Part shown: in pieces, positions 19,283 through 27,015 of the stretch
Position numbering within the stretch: position 1 is the stretch's first letter
Layout: the number at the start of each line of letters is the position of its first letter
From: Leptospira fletcheri
GTDB lineage: Bacteria; Spirochaetota; Leptospiria; Leptospirales; Leptospiraceae
Length of the DNA stretch: 64,000 bases
Assembly: GCF_004769195.1 (NCBI RefSeq)
Contig: NZ_RQET01000009.1
Span: forward strand, 281,252 to 345,251
Reading direction: 5' to 3'
Notes under the pieces: generated by a model
What the model saw: the letters and a program-made list of their open reading frames with translations, nothing else
The model's database searches: none
Told to the model about the DNA's origin: nothing
Program-made: the position numbers and the translations under genes

Positions 19283-20527
19283 ATGTCGATTCGTAATTCT
19301 TTTTTATTCGTTTACCTTCTCCAATTCTGCTTCGCGATCCTCCTGAAATACCTCTCCTTTTTAGGGGACACGTCCACCGAAACGCATGAAGCAATTTTAA
19401 AGTATTTTACGGAAGAAGACTTGCAGAAGGGAATCGAATACGATCGCAGAGGCTTTTTCGCCTCTATGGTCTCGGATTGGATCGATTTTTTTCTGACGGG
19501 GCTTTTGGTATTCACGCCGCTTTCCCTCAAAATAGAGGACTTCCTTTTGAGGAAAACGGGACAAAGGTTCTATTTTGCCGCCGCCTTATTCCTTTTGGCT
19601 TTAGGGTTCTTCAAATTTTTGATCGGTTTGCCTTTCCATTATTATTTCGGTTACGTGTTGGAACATCGTTTCGGTTTCTCGACTATGACCTTGCAGGATT
19701 GGATTTTGTACACGACTAAGTCCCTGTTCGTCGGGACCGCCATCTCCTTGCCTCTGGGGTTAGGTTCCATTTTCATATTAAGAAAATTTACTTCTTCTTG
19801 GAAGTACATCATCACGGCGGGGTCCTTGGTTCTGGGCCTGGCGTTTTCGGTTCTCTTTCCGATCTTCATTACTCCCCTATTTTACGAAACCCATCCGATC
19901 GAGGAAGGTAGCCTAAAGTCGAAAATCGTGGATCTTTGTCGTAAAGCGGAGATCCAGGTCTCCGACGTTTACGTGATCAACGAAAGCAAGTATTCCGGAC
20001 ACACGAACGCTTATTTTACCGGCTGGGGTGCAAATCGGAAAATCTTCCTATACGACACTCTGATCCAAAAACATACGGAAGCGGAAGTGATCAGCGTTTT
20101 GGGTCACGAGATCGGCCATTGGGTACACAACCACCAGACCAAGGACATCCTGATCGGCACTGCGGAAACCTTTTTGCTCTGTTTCGTTTTGGCCTTTCTT
20201 TTCCGAAAAACCAAGGAGGAAAACCGTCTTCCTTTGAAAGAGTTCTATTCTCCGTCCAGCCTGCCCTTTCTTTTTTTGGTTCTTTCCTTAGTCGGTACGG
20301 TGACGAAGCCGGTTTGGAATACTCTGAGTAGAATCCAGGAAACCCAGGCGGATTGGGAAGCGCTCGTTTTAACAAAGGACAAAGAAGCGTTTGTGGAAGC
20401 GGAGAAAAAACTGGCCAAAGACAATCGGTCCAGATTAAATCCATATCGGTGGGAAGTGTTGTTAGAACATTCCCACCCCACCACTTTGGAGCGGATCCAA
20501 ATGGCGGAGGGTTTTTCTTCGAAGTGA
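19283..20527 (+). CDS. M48 family metalloprotease, CAAX prenyl protease 1 (Ste24) type
   Basis: 414 residues. The N-terminal half has several membrane helices and the YVLEHRFGFS motif of Ste24-type enzymes; the zinc site is LGHEIGHWVHNH (HExxH) with the third ligand in QETQADWEAL. The sequence NESKYSGHTNAYFTGWG is also a Ste24 hallmark. In eukaryotes such enzymes trim prenylated CAAX proteins; bacteria lack those substrates and use M48 proteases for membrane protein quality control. Start taken at ATG 19283; a GTG at 19256 is in frame. Lone gene upstream of the catalase-fold gene. Confidence 0.85.
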   Translation: MSIRNSFLFVYLLQFCFAILLKYLSFLGDTSTETHEAILKYFTEEDLQKGIEYDRRGFFASMVSDWIDFFLTGLLVFTPLSLKIEDFLLRKTGQRFYFAAALFLLALGFFKFLIGLPFHYYFGYVLEHRFGFSTMTLQDWILYTTKSLFVGTAISLPLGLGSIFILRKFTSSWKYIITAGSLVLGLAFSVLFPIFITPLFYETHPIEEGSLKSKIVDLCRKAEIQVSDVYVINESKYSGHTNAYFTGWGANRKIFLYDTLIQKHTEAEVISVLGHEIGHWVHNHQTKDILIGTAETFLLCFVLAFLFRKTKEENRLPLKEFYSPSSLPFLFLVLSLVGTVTKPVWNTLSRIQETQADWEALVLTKDKEAFVEAEKKLAKDNRSRLNPYRWEVLLEHSHPTTLERIQMAEGFSSK

Positions 20528-20743
20528 TGCGGAGGGCTCGTCCCACACGCCGATCGGATCGGAAGTTTACGGAGCTTAAAAAGAGATCGTGTTGGATGAG
20601 GGCAACTGCCCGGGCCGAAAGTCGCGGCCGGAAACGTATCGAGGATCGTTTCGGGCTTCCAAATATTTTGTTTCCCGTCTTCCGGAAAAACGCTACTCTG
20701 CCCAATTGGTAGGAACTTTTAAAAAGGTTCCGGGAGAGAAAGC

Positions 20744-21739
20744 ATGAAGCCGCCAAGCACCGATTGGAAAGAGGAAATCGCCGCGGATGAGGAACAGAGA
20801 TTTGCGGGTTATGTGGAAAAATTCCGGGCGATCCAGGAAAAGAATTCCAAGCTCTTCGGCAAAGGCAGAATCCTCCATAGGAAACAACTTCTAGGGCTCA
20901 AAGCGGAATTCGAAGTCTTATCCCAGATCCCGGAGTACGCGAAACAGGGAATCTTCCGCAAGCCCGGAAAATTCGAAAGCTGGATCCGACTTTCCAACGG
21001 AAGCATGCAGATCCAATCGGACTCGAAAGGGGACATCCGAGGTTTTGCCATAAAAGTGAAGGGAGTGGAAGGTCCCGGAGCCTTGCAATCGGGCAACGTA
21101 AAAGCCCAAGATTTTTTACTGATCAATCTGGAAGCGTTCTCCTCTCCTAAGAGCGAAGAGTTCGTTGGCTTGGTGACCGCCGTTGCGGACGGAGGATTGT
21201 CCTTATTGAAATATCTCGTCGGAAGATACGGGTTTTTCGGAGCTCTCTCCAAAATCAAAAAAACGGCCGCTGCGTTTAACAAACCGTTTTCCGGATTCGC
21301 AACGGAAAAATTCTACAGTGCGGCGCCGATCTCATGGGGACCGTACGCCGGAAGAGTCAGGCTTGTTCCTTCCCAAAATCGCTCGGGGAACAACGGTTCT
21401 TCCTCGGATTGGGGAAACGAAATGAAACTCCATTTACAGCAAGGCTCTCTAAGTTACGACTTCCAGGTCCAATTCTTCGTGTCGGAAAACGTAACTCCGA
21501 TCGAAGACGCATCCGTGAATTGGCCCGAATCGGAAGCTCCGTACGTTACCGTAGCAAAGCTCACGATCTCCGGTCAGGACTGGAGCTCCCCTGCTTGGGA
21601 AGAATTCCAAAAGAATGTGGAGCAGGCGATCTTCGATCCTTGGGAAGCTCTCTTGGAGCACAAGCCTTTAGGAGACGTTATGCGCGCTCGGAAACATGTT
21701 TATTTTGCCAGCCAAAAAGGAAGAAACGCCGTCCAGTAA
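20744..21739 (+). CDS. Catalase-fold heme protein
   Basis: 331 residues, shorter than a full catalase. It shows LFGKGRILHRKQ, equivalent to the catalase distal-His strand, then WIRLSNGSMQ, KGDIRGFAIKVKG, and near the C-terminus RKHVY, matching the Arg-x-x-x-Tyr pattern of the proximal heme ligand. The C-terminal flavodoxin-like and wrapping domains of large catalases are missing. It may degrade peroxide or act as a hydroperoxide-converting relative such as allene oxide synthase. ATG preceded by GGGAG at suitable spacing. The SDR gene follows after 28 bp. Confidence 0.75.
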   Translation: MKPPSTDWKEEIAADEEQRFAGYVEKFRAIQEKNSKLFGKGRILHRKQLLGLKAEFEVLSQIPEYAKQGIFRKPGKFESWIRLSNGSMQIQSDSKGDIRGFAIKVKGVEGPGALQSGNVKAQDFLLINLEAFSSPKSEEFVGLVTAVADGGLSLLKYLVGRYGFFGALSKIKKTAAAFNKPFSGFATEKFYSAAPISWGPYAGRVRLVPSQNRSGNNGSSSDWGNEMKLHLQQGSLSYDFQVQFFVSENVTPIEDASVNWPESEAPYVTVAKLTISGQDWSSPAWEEFQKNVEQAIFDPWEALLEHKPLGDVMRARKHVYFASQKGRNAVQ

Positions 21740-21755
21740 AAAGCCGATCCGTTTC

Positions 21756-21761
21756 AGGAGG
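21756..21761 (+). promoter_or_regulatory. Perfect AGGAGG ribosome binding site of the SDR gene
   Basis: AGGAGG lies 6 bp before the ATG at 21768 and fixes that start over upstream in-frame alternatives reaching 21696 inside the preceding gene. Confidence 0.8.
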
Positions 21762-21767
21762 TATCAA

Positions 21768-22571
21768 ATGAAGTCCTTTTATAAAGACAAGGTGGTATGG
21801 ATTACCGGAGCATCGTCCGGAATCGGAGAAGCATTGGTGCAGGAACTTGCTAGGACAGGCTGCAAGATCGTACTCTCCGCCAGAAGAGAGAAGGAATTGC
21901 AGAGAGTCAGAAAGCAAAACAAACTGGACGATTCCAATAGCATGATTCTGCTGATGGACTTGGAAAAGTACAAAGGCTTGGACAAACTTCCGGCCAAAGT
22001 ACTGAAGAAGTTCGGATCCATAGACGTTCTGATCAATAACGGAGGAATCAGCCAGCGTTCCTATGCTCACGAAACCTCCCTCGCAACTTACGAATCCTTG
22101 ATGCACGTGAATTTCTTCGGGAATATCGCTTTGACTCTCGCGGTGCTGCCGATCATGAGGAAAAAAGGATCCGGTTGGATCTCTTCCATTTCCAGCGTAG
22201 CCGGAATGTTCGGCGTTCCTTTACGTACAGGTTATTCCGCTACGAAAGCGGCGTTGACGGGTTTCTTCGAAGCTTTACGGATAGAGAACATCGATCGAGG
22301 TCTCAAAGTCACTTTGGTGTATCCGGGCTTCGTAAAAACCCAGATTTCCAATAACGCCTTAAAAGGGGACGGAAGAAAACAAGGGAAAATGGATCAGATC
22401 ATCAACCAAGGCTTGGACGCAAACGAGTGCGCGAGAAGAATCCTAGATGGGATCGCTTCGGAAAAGTTGACGGTCGTATTTGCCGGACCGAGAGAGAACT
22501 TTGCGATCCGACTCCACAAGTATTTTCCTAGCATATTCGCCAAATTCCTAGCGAGGGCGAAAGTCACCTGA
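21768..22571 (+). CDS. Short-chain dehydrogenase/reductase
   Basis: 267 residues with all classical SDR elements: the nucleotide-binding TGASSGIGEA near residue 13, NNGG in place of NNAG, catalytic Ser in SSISSVAGMFG and the YSATK Tyr-Lys pair. The tail VVFAGPRENFAIRLHKYFPSIFAKFLAR is hydrophobic and basic, suggesting membrane association as in DHRS7-type enzymes. An NADP-dependent reductase acting on a lipid-like carbonyl is likely. It follows the catalase-fold gene closely, so both may act on oxidised lipids; that link is inference. Confidence 0.85.
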   Translation: MKSFYKDKVVWITGASSGIGEALVQELARTGCKIVLSARREKELQRVRKQNKLDDSNSMILLMDLEKYKGLDKLPAKVLKKFGSIDVLINNGGISQRSYAHETSLATYESLMHVNFFGNIALTLAVLPIMRKKGSGWISSISSVAGMFGVPLRTGYSATKAALTGFFEALRIENIDRGLKVTLVYPGFVKTQISNNALKGDGRKQGKMDQIINQGLDANECARRILDGIASEKLTVVFAGPRENFAIRLHKYFPSIFAKFLARAKVT

Positions 22572-22610
22572 GAAAAAACGACGAGGGAATCAGACAGCTT
22601 TCGAAGATTC

Positions 22611-22985
22611 CTAGGCCGCGCTAGAATTCAGGACCTGTTTGATGATGTCCAAAAACTGAACCGGTCGAAAGGGCTTGATGATCCAACCGTTGGCGCCCGC
22701 TGCGGCACCGCTCTGTTTCATGCTGTCTTCCGATTCCGTGGTCAGCGTTAGGATAGGAACGTTCTGGTCTATTTTTCTCAGTTCCTTAATGAACGTAATC
22801 CCATCCATGATCGGCATGTTGATGTCGGTGATCACAAGATCCACCGGCCCGAGGGAAAACTTTTCTATGCCGTCCTTGCCGTCCTGAGCAAGCACCACCT
22901 CGTATCCTCCCATCCCTAATGTTTGCTGAACGAGACTCCTCATCGTAGCGGAGTCATCCACAGCCAATATCCTTGCCGTTGCCAT
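22611..22985 (-). CDS. cheY: Chemotaxis response regulator CheY
   Basis: 124 residues, a single receiver domain: acidic pair VDDSATMR, phospho-Asp in DLVITDINMPIMDG, Thr in LTLTTESE and Lys in IIKPFRP. Phosphorylated by CheA, it should act on the flagellar switch. It is the last gene of the che operon, starting 1 bp after the cheR stop. Leptospira usually carry several CheY paralogs, so this one need not be the main motor regulator. Confidence 0.93.
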   Translation of the reverse strand: MATARILAVDDSATMRSLVQQTLGMGGYEVVLAQDGKDGIEKFSLGPVDLVITDINMPIMDGITFIKELRKIDQNVPILTLTTESEDSMKQSGAAAGANGWIIKPFRPVQFLDIIKQVLNSSAA

Positions 22986-22986
22986 T

Positions 22987-23844
22987 TTAAGTTCCTCTTG
23001 AAAAAAGTGTTACGTTGGAAGAATTGACTTCGTAATATCTGCACAACCCGAATTCCCTCAGCAGAAACTTGCTGGAGAAGTCCGAAACGGATTCCGCCGA
23101 ACCGATGATCAAAAAACTATCCTGGTTCAGCGTCTTTGCGATCTTGTCGAATAAATTCCTGCGTTCGTTCGAGTCGAAATAGTAGGATACGTTCCTGCAA
23201 AGCACCAGGTCGAAGCCGGACGGAAATTCGGAGGAAATCAGATTGTGCTGTTTGAATTCCACAACCGACCGGATCTCGTCGTTGACTCGAAAGGTCCCGT
23301 CAGGCAGTTTATCAAAATATTTTCCCAGATGATATTCCTCCAAACCTCTTCCTATCTCGAAGGAAGTATAACATCCGGACCTGGCTTTTTCGATCGTCTC
23401 TTTGGCGATATCGGTCGCTAAAATTCTTATATTCTTGAATACGTGAGGTAGCCGTTCCCGAATCGCGATCGCGACCGAATAGGGCTCCTGTCCCGTGGAA
23501 CAGGCGGCAGACCAGATTCGAATGGGATGATTTTTCCAGCCTTTGTACAATTCGTTTTTACGATCTATGATTTCCGGAATGATCCGATCCAGAATCGTCT
23601 CGAAAATGCTTTCATCCCGAAAGAACTTCGTTTCGTGGGTCGTAATCCTCTCGATTACCTTTTCCCGAAAATCCACTTCGTGGGAATTTTCGAACTTCTT
23701 GGAAAATTCGTAGAATGATGCGATCTTATGATCCGACATGAGATCGGATAATCGGCTCTCCAAAAGATACGTCTTCTCGTCGGTCAGGGAAAGTCCGGTC
23801 ACCTTTTTTAATACGTTCATAAATTCCAGTATTTCCTTGCTCAT
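22987..23844 (-). CDS. cheR: Chemotaxis protein methyltransferase CheR
   Basis: 285 residues. An N-terminal all-helical domain precedes a class I SAM fold with IWSAACSTGQEPYSVAI, the CheR signature, ILATDIAKETIEKA and FDLVLCRNVSYYFD. It methylates glutamates in MCP signalling helices. The ATG overlaps the cheB stop in an ATGA, giving a better start than the upstream in-frame codons inside cheB. Works against CheB encoded just upstream. Confidence 0.93.
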   Translation of the reverse strand: MSKEILEFMNVLKKVTGLSLTDEKTYLLESRLSDLMSDHKIASFYEFSKKFENSHEVDFREKVIERITTHETKFFRDESIFETILDRIIPEIIDRKNELYKGWKNHPIRIWSAACSTGQEPYSVAIAIRERLPHVFKNIRILATDIAKETIEKARSGCYTSFEIGRGLEEYHLGKYFDKLPDGTFRVNDEIRSVVEFKQHNLISSEFPSGFDLVLCRNVSYYFDSNERRNLFDKIAKTLNQDSFLIIGSAESVSDFSSKFLLREFGLCRYYEVNSSNVTLFSRGT

Positions 23845-24920
23845 ACCACGGCCCCCCAACCCATCAAAGCGGATATTTTTTCGGCTATACCGGAAATATC
23901 GGAAATTTCATCGATTAACCCTTCGTTGACCGGACGGCTAGGCATTCCGAACACCAGACAACTCTCCTGACTTTGCGCTAGGAGAAAACTTCCCGTCTCC
24001 CGCATCGCTTTCAAGCCCAGGTAACCGTCTTCGCCCATTCCCGTCATGATCACTCCGATGGATTCGTTCGAAAAATTCTTGGCGATCGAACGGAAAAGTA
24101 TATTTACGGAAGGTTTACAGAGCTCTTCCTGAGGCCCCGCGGTCACTCTAGCGATCGGGCCTTCCGGACTTTGTAGGATCTCGAGCTGTTTTCCTCCCGG
24201 CGCAATGTATACCGCTCTTTTTTTCAGTAGTTCCCCGTCTTCGACTTCCTTGATCCCTAACGCAGTGCTCGAACGTAAATTCTCCGCGAGATAATTGGTG
24301 AAAACCGGAGGCATATGTTGGGCGATTACGATCGTTCCGTTCAGATCCGAGGGAATTTTGGAGAGAAGTTCCCGTAACGCAATGGGGCCGCCCGTGGAAA
24401 TACCGATGGCGCAGATGGAATATTTCCGTTTCGGGGCTCTAAAAGAGATCTCGTTCTGTCGCTGAACTACTTGGACCGGTTTATTGATTCCATTTTTCGA
24501 ATACAATGCCTTGACTTTTTCGATCAAAGAGACCAAGGCTTCCGATATTTTTTCCCCCCCGGCAGTCACTCCGTCCGGCTTCGAAACGAAATCCAGCGCG
24601 CCCATCTCCATGGCCTTTAAGGTCACTTTTGCTCCCTCCATAGTAAGGGAGCTCAGCATGATGACCTTGGTTGCGGGAAATTGGCTCCTGATCTCTCTGA
24701 GCGTGGTCAGTCCGTCCATCTCGGGCATTTCCACGTCCAAAACCACGAAATCCGGTTTGAGATGCGCTATTTTAGGCAGCGCAAACTTTCCGTCGATTGC
24801 GGCGCCTAAAAATTCGATCTCCGGATCTTGGCTAAATGCGGACCTTAACAAATTGCGATAAACGAGGGAATCGTCCACCGCTAAGACCCTTATCCTTTTT
24901 TTTTCCAGAGAATCCTCCAA
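23841..24920 (-). CDS. cheB: Protein-glutamate methylesterase/deamidase CheB
   Basis: 359 residues. Receiver domain with phospho-Asp near residue 62 (VVLDVEMPEMDG), a linker, then the methylesterase domain with catalytic Ser in GISTGGP, His in IAQHMPP and Asp in VIMTGMGEDG. It removes methyl groups from, and deamidates, MCP signalling helices when phosphorylated by CheA. Located between the PAS-MCP and cheR, overlapping cheR by 4 bp. Confidence 0.94.
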   Translation of the reverse strand: MEDSLEKKRIRVLAVDDSLVYRNLLRSAFSQDPEIEFLGAAIDGKFALPKIAHLKPDFVVLDVEMPEMDGLTTLREIRSQFPATKVIMLSSLTMEGAKVTLKAMEMGALDFVSKPDGVTAGGEKISEALVSLIEKVKALYSKNGINKPVQVVQRQNEISFRAPKRKYSICAIGISTGGPIALRELLSKIPSDLNGTIVIAQHMPPVFTNYLAENLRSSTALGIKEVEDGELLKKRAVYIAPGGKQLEILQSPEGPIARVTAGPQEELCKPSVNILFRSIAKNFSNESIGVIMTGMGEDGYLGLKAMRETGSFLLAQSQESCLVFGMPSRPVNEGLIDEISDISGIAEKISALMGWGAVV

Positions 24921-24944
24921 AGGAAAGCCTATAAACCGGATCCG

Positions 24945-26555
24945 TTAGGCCTTGGAATTCGAAATCTTGAACTGATTCACCAAGGTAGTGATTCCGGCAG
25001 CCAGTTCCTGCAAGGATTGGGAAAGTTTGGATACGTTCCCCGATTCCTTAGCACCGTCCAGAGAAGCCGTCGACACTCCGTTGATGTTCTTGGTGACGTC
25101 ATTGGAAGCCAATGTCGTCTGACTGATATTCGTCGCAATCTCTTTGGTAGTAATGGATTGTTCCTCTACTGCGGAAGCGATACTGCCGCTGATCTGGTTC
25201 ACTTCGGCGATCACGCTCGTGATTTTTCCTATGGATTCGATGACGCGTTCCGTACTTTTTTGGATCGCGGAAATCTTACCTTTGATCTCCTCCGAGGATT
25301 CCGCGGATTGTCGGGCCAATTCCTTCACTTCGGCGGCGACAACTGCGAATCCTTTTCCCGCTTCTCCCGCTCCTGCGGCTTCGATAGCGGCATTCAGAGC
25401 GAGCAACTTCGTCTGAGAAGCAATATTGGAAATACTTTCGATCACGTTTCCGATTTCTTTCGCGTTCTGCCCCAATTCTTTGACCACGTCCCCGGTCTCG
25501 ATCGCTGTGGTATTCGCTTCGCGGGCGATCTTTGCGGAATCGGCCGCTTTTTTGGCGACCTCTCCCACCGAGACGGACATCTCTTCGATGGAGCTGGATA
25601 CCATATTCAGATTTTGGTTCATCTGAGTTGCAGCTACGGCTATGGTTTGGGATTGTTGAGACATCTGCTCGATTCCGGAGGAAAGATTCAAGCTTGCTCC
25701 GGATAAATCCGTAGAGGATTGGAACAGAATATCCCCGTTCTCTTTCAATCGGGCGATCAATGCGGCCGTATTGATCAGCATATTCAGGATCGCCTTATCC
25801 AATTCCCCGATTTCGTCGTTCCGATTATGGACCACATCTACGGAAAGATCGCCGGATGCGATCTTGTTCGCGATCCTTGTGGACTCTTTGAGAGGTTTCA
25901 GGATGTATCCTATATTCATCCATCCCCAAACGATCTGAACCGCTGCAAAAGTCGCAGCTGTGACGTAGGAATACATCGTGCCGAATCCCAGAAGTTGGAA
26001 TCCGGAGAGCAGAGCCAAACCGAGTACGCTGAAAGCGATATACATTCCCAGCTTGAAGCGGATGGAAAGTTTTTTGGAGTTTGTCGCACGGAGTTTCGTA
26101 CCGCCCGTGATAATATCCTTGTACAGTTGACCGGCGGCTTCCACCTGCTCGCGTGTCGGCTTTCTCCGAACGGACATGTACCCTACGATATTCCCGTTCT
26201 CGAAACGAGGGGCGACGTTCGCATCCACCCAGTAATGGTCCCCGTTCTTACTTCTGTTCTTTACGATCCCCCGCCAAGGCTTCCCTTTTTGGATCGTATC
26301 CCAGAAATCGGCGAATACGCTTCTAGGTATGTCCGGGTGACGAACAACGTTATGCGGCTTTCCGACCAATTCCTCTTGCGTCAGACCGGCGATCTCAAGG
26401 AATTCCTTGTTCGCGTAAGTCACTTTTCCCTTTAGATCCGTCATAGAAACGAGCGTGGTCCCTTCCGTCATCGCGACTTCTTGATCGGTGACAGAAACGG
26501 CCATCTGTTTCCTTTCGTTCTCTAAGCTTTTTTTCTGGGATACAAAACCAAACAT
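24945..26555 (-). CDS. PAS-containing methyl-accepting chemotaxis protein (Aer-like)
   Basis: 536 residues. The N-terminal PAS (about 30-140) resembles Aer: [33 protein letters not shown] is its start, with [17 protein letters not shown] later. Two hydrophobic segments (about 165-215) with almost no loop between them indicate an internal sensor, then HAMP and the signalling domain with tip [21 protein letters not shown]. The cofactor could be FAD or heme, so aerotaxis or redox taxis is likely. Encoded inside the che operon, it is presumably a dedicated receptor of this CheA. Confidence 0.9.
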   Translation of the reverse strand: MFGFVSQKKSLENERKQMAVSVTDQEVAMTEGTTLVSMTDLKGKVTYANKEFLEIAGLTQEELVGKPHNVVRHPDIPRSVFADFWDTIQKGKPWRGIVKNRSKNGDHYWVDANVAPRFENGNIVGYMSVRRKPTREQVEAAGQLYKDIITGGTKLRATNSKKLSIRFKLGMYIAFSVLGLALLSGFQLLGFGTMYSYVTAATFAAVQIVWGWMNIGYILKPLKESTRIANKIASGDLSVDVVHNRNDEIGELDKAILNMLINTAALIARLKENGDILFQSSTDLSGASLNLSSGIEQMSQQSQTIAVAATQMNQNLNMVSSSIEEMSVSVGEVAKKAADSAKIAREANTTAIETGDVVKELGQNAKEIGNVIESISNIASQTKLLALNAAIEAAGAGEAGKGFAVVAAEVKELARQSAESSEEIKGKISAIQKSTERVIESIGKITSVIAEVNQISGSIASAVEEQSITTKEIATNISQTTLASNDVTKNINGVSTASLDGAKESGNVSKLSQSLQELAAGITTLVNQFKISNSKA

Positions 26556-26566
26556 CTACTTCCCTC

Positions 26567-27010
26567 TTATACGTCTTCCAGACGCAGTAATTCTTCGTGA
26601 TTCAATATGATTAGAGTTTCGCCTTTAAACAACGCGACGTTTCGGATAAATCTACCTTCCCTCTCGTCTATATGCGAGGGACAAGGTTCGAAATTCTTTT
26701 CTTCCACTTCGATAATATCCGAGACTTCGTCCGCCATGATCGCAAAAGATTCCTTTTTCCCCTTCAACCGTATTATGGAATACTTATCCTCGTCCCTGTT
26801 CTGCATTCTACCGAATAAAGACCTAAGATTCAGTATCGTCACTACGTCTCCGCGGAGATTCACGATCCCTTCCACATGAGGAGGGGAACACGGAACCTTC
26901 AGTATTTTTTTGTTGTGATCCACCTCTTTGCATTCGGCCAACGGTACCCCATAGATCTCGTCTCCGAGTAGAAAAGATAAGAACTGTTTCCTGCGCGCTT
27001 TTTCGTCCAT
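26567..27010 (-). CDS. cheW: Chemotaxis adaptor CheW
   Basis: 147 residues, a single CheW domain: FLSFLLGDEIYGVPLAECKEV, VEGIVNLRGDVVTILNLRSLFG and VDEVSDII-like stretches are typical. It links receptors to CheA. The ATG at 27010 is preferred; a TTG at 27019 overlapping the cheA stop is in frame but has its ribosome site too close. It sits between cheA and the PAS-MCP. Confidence 0.92.
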   Translation of the reverse strand: MDEKARRKQFLSFLLGDEIYGVPLAECKEVDHNKKILKVPCSPPHVEGIVNLRGDVVTILNLRSLFGRMQNRDEDKYSIIRLKGKKESFAIMADEVSDIIEVEEKNFEPCPSHIDEREGRFIRNVALFKGETLIILNHEELLRLEDV

Positions 27011-27015
27011 GGATC

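Noticed and set aside
24945..26555. Arg-to-Gly change at the receptor tip ([10 protein letters not shown]) as a loss of function
   Set aside because: This variant is, to my knowledge, common among MCPs of other bacteria, so it is not a strong anomaly.
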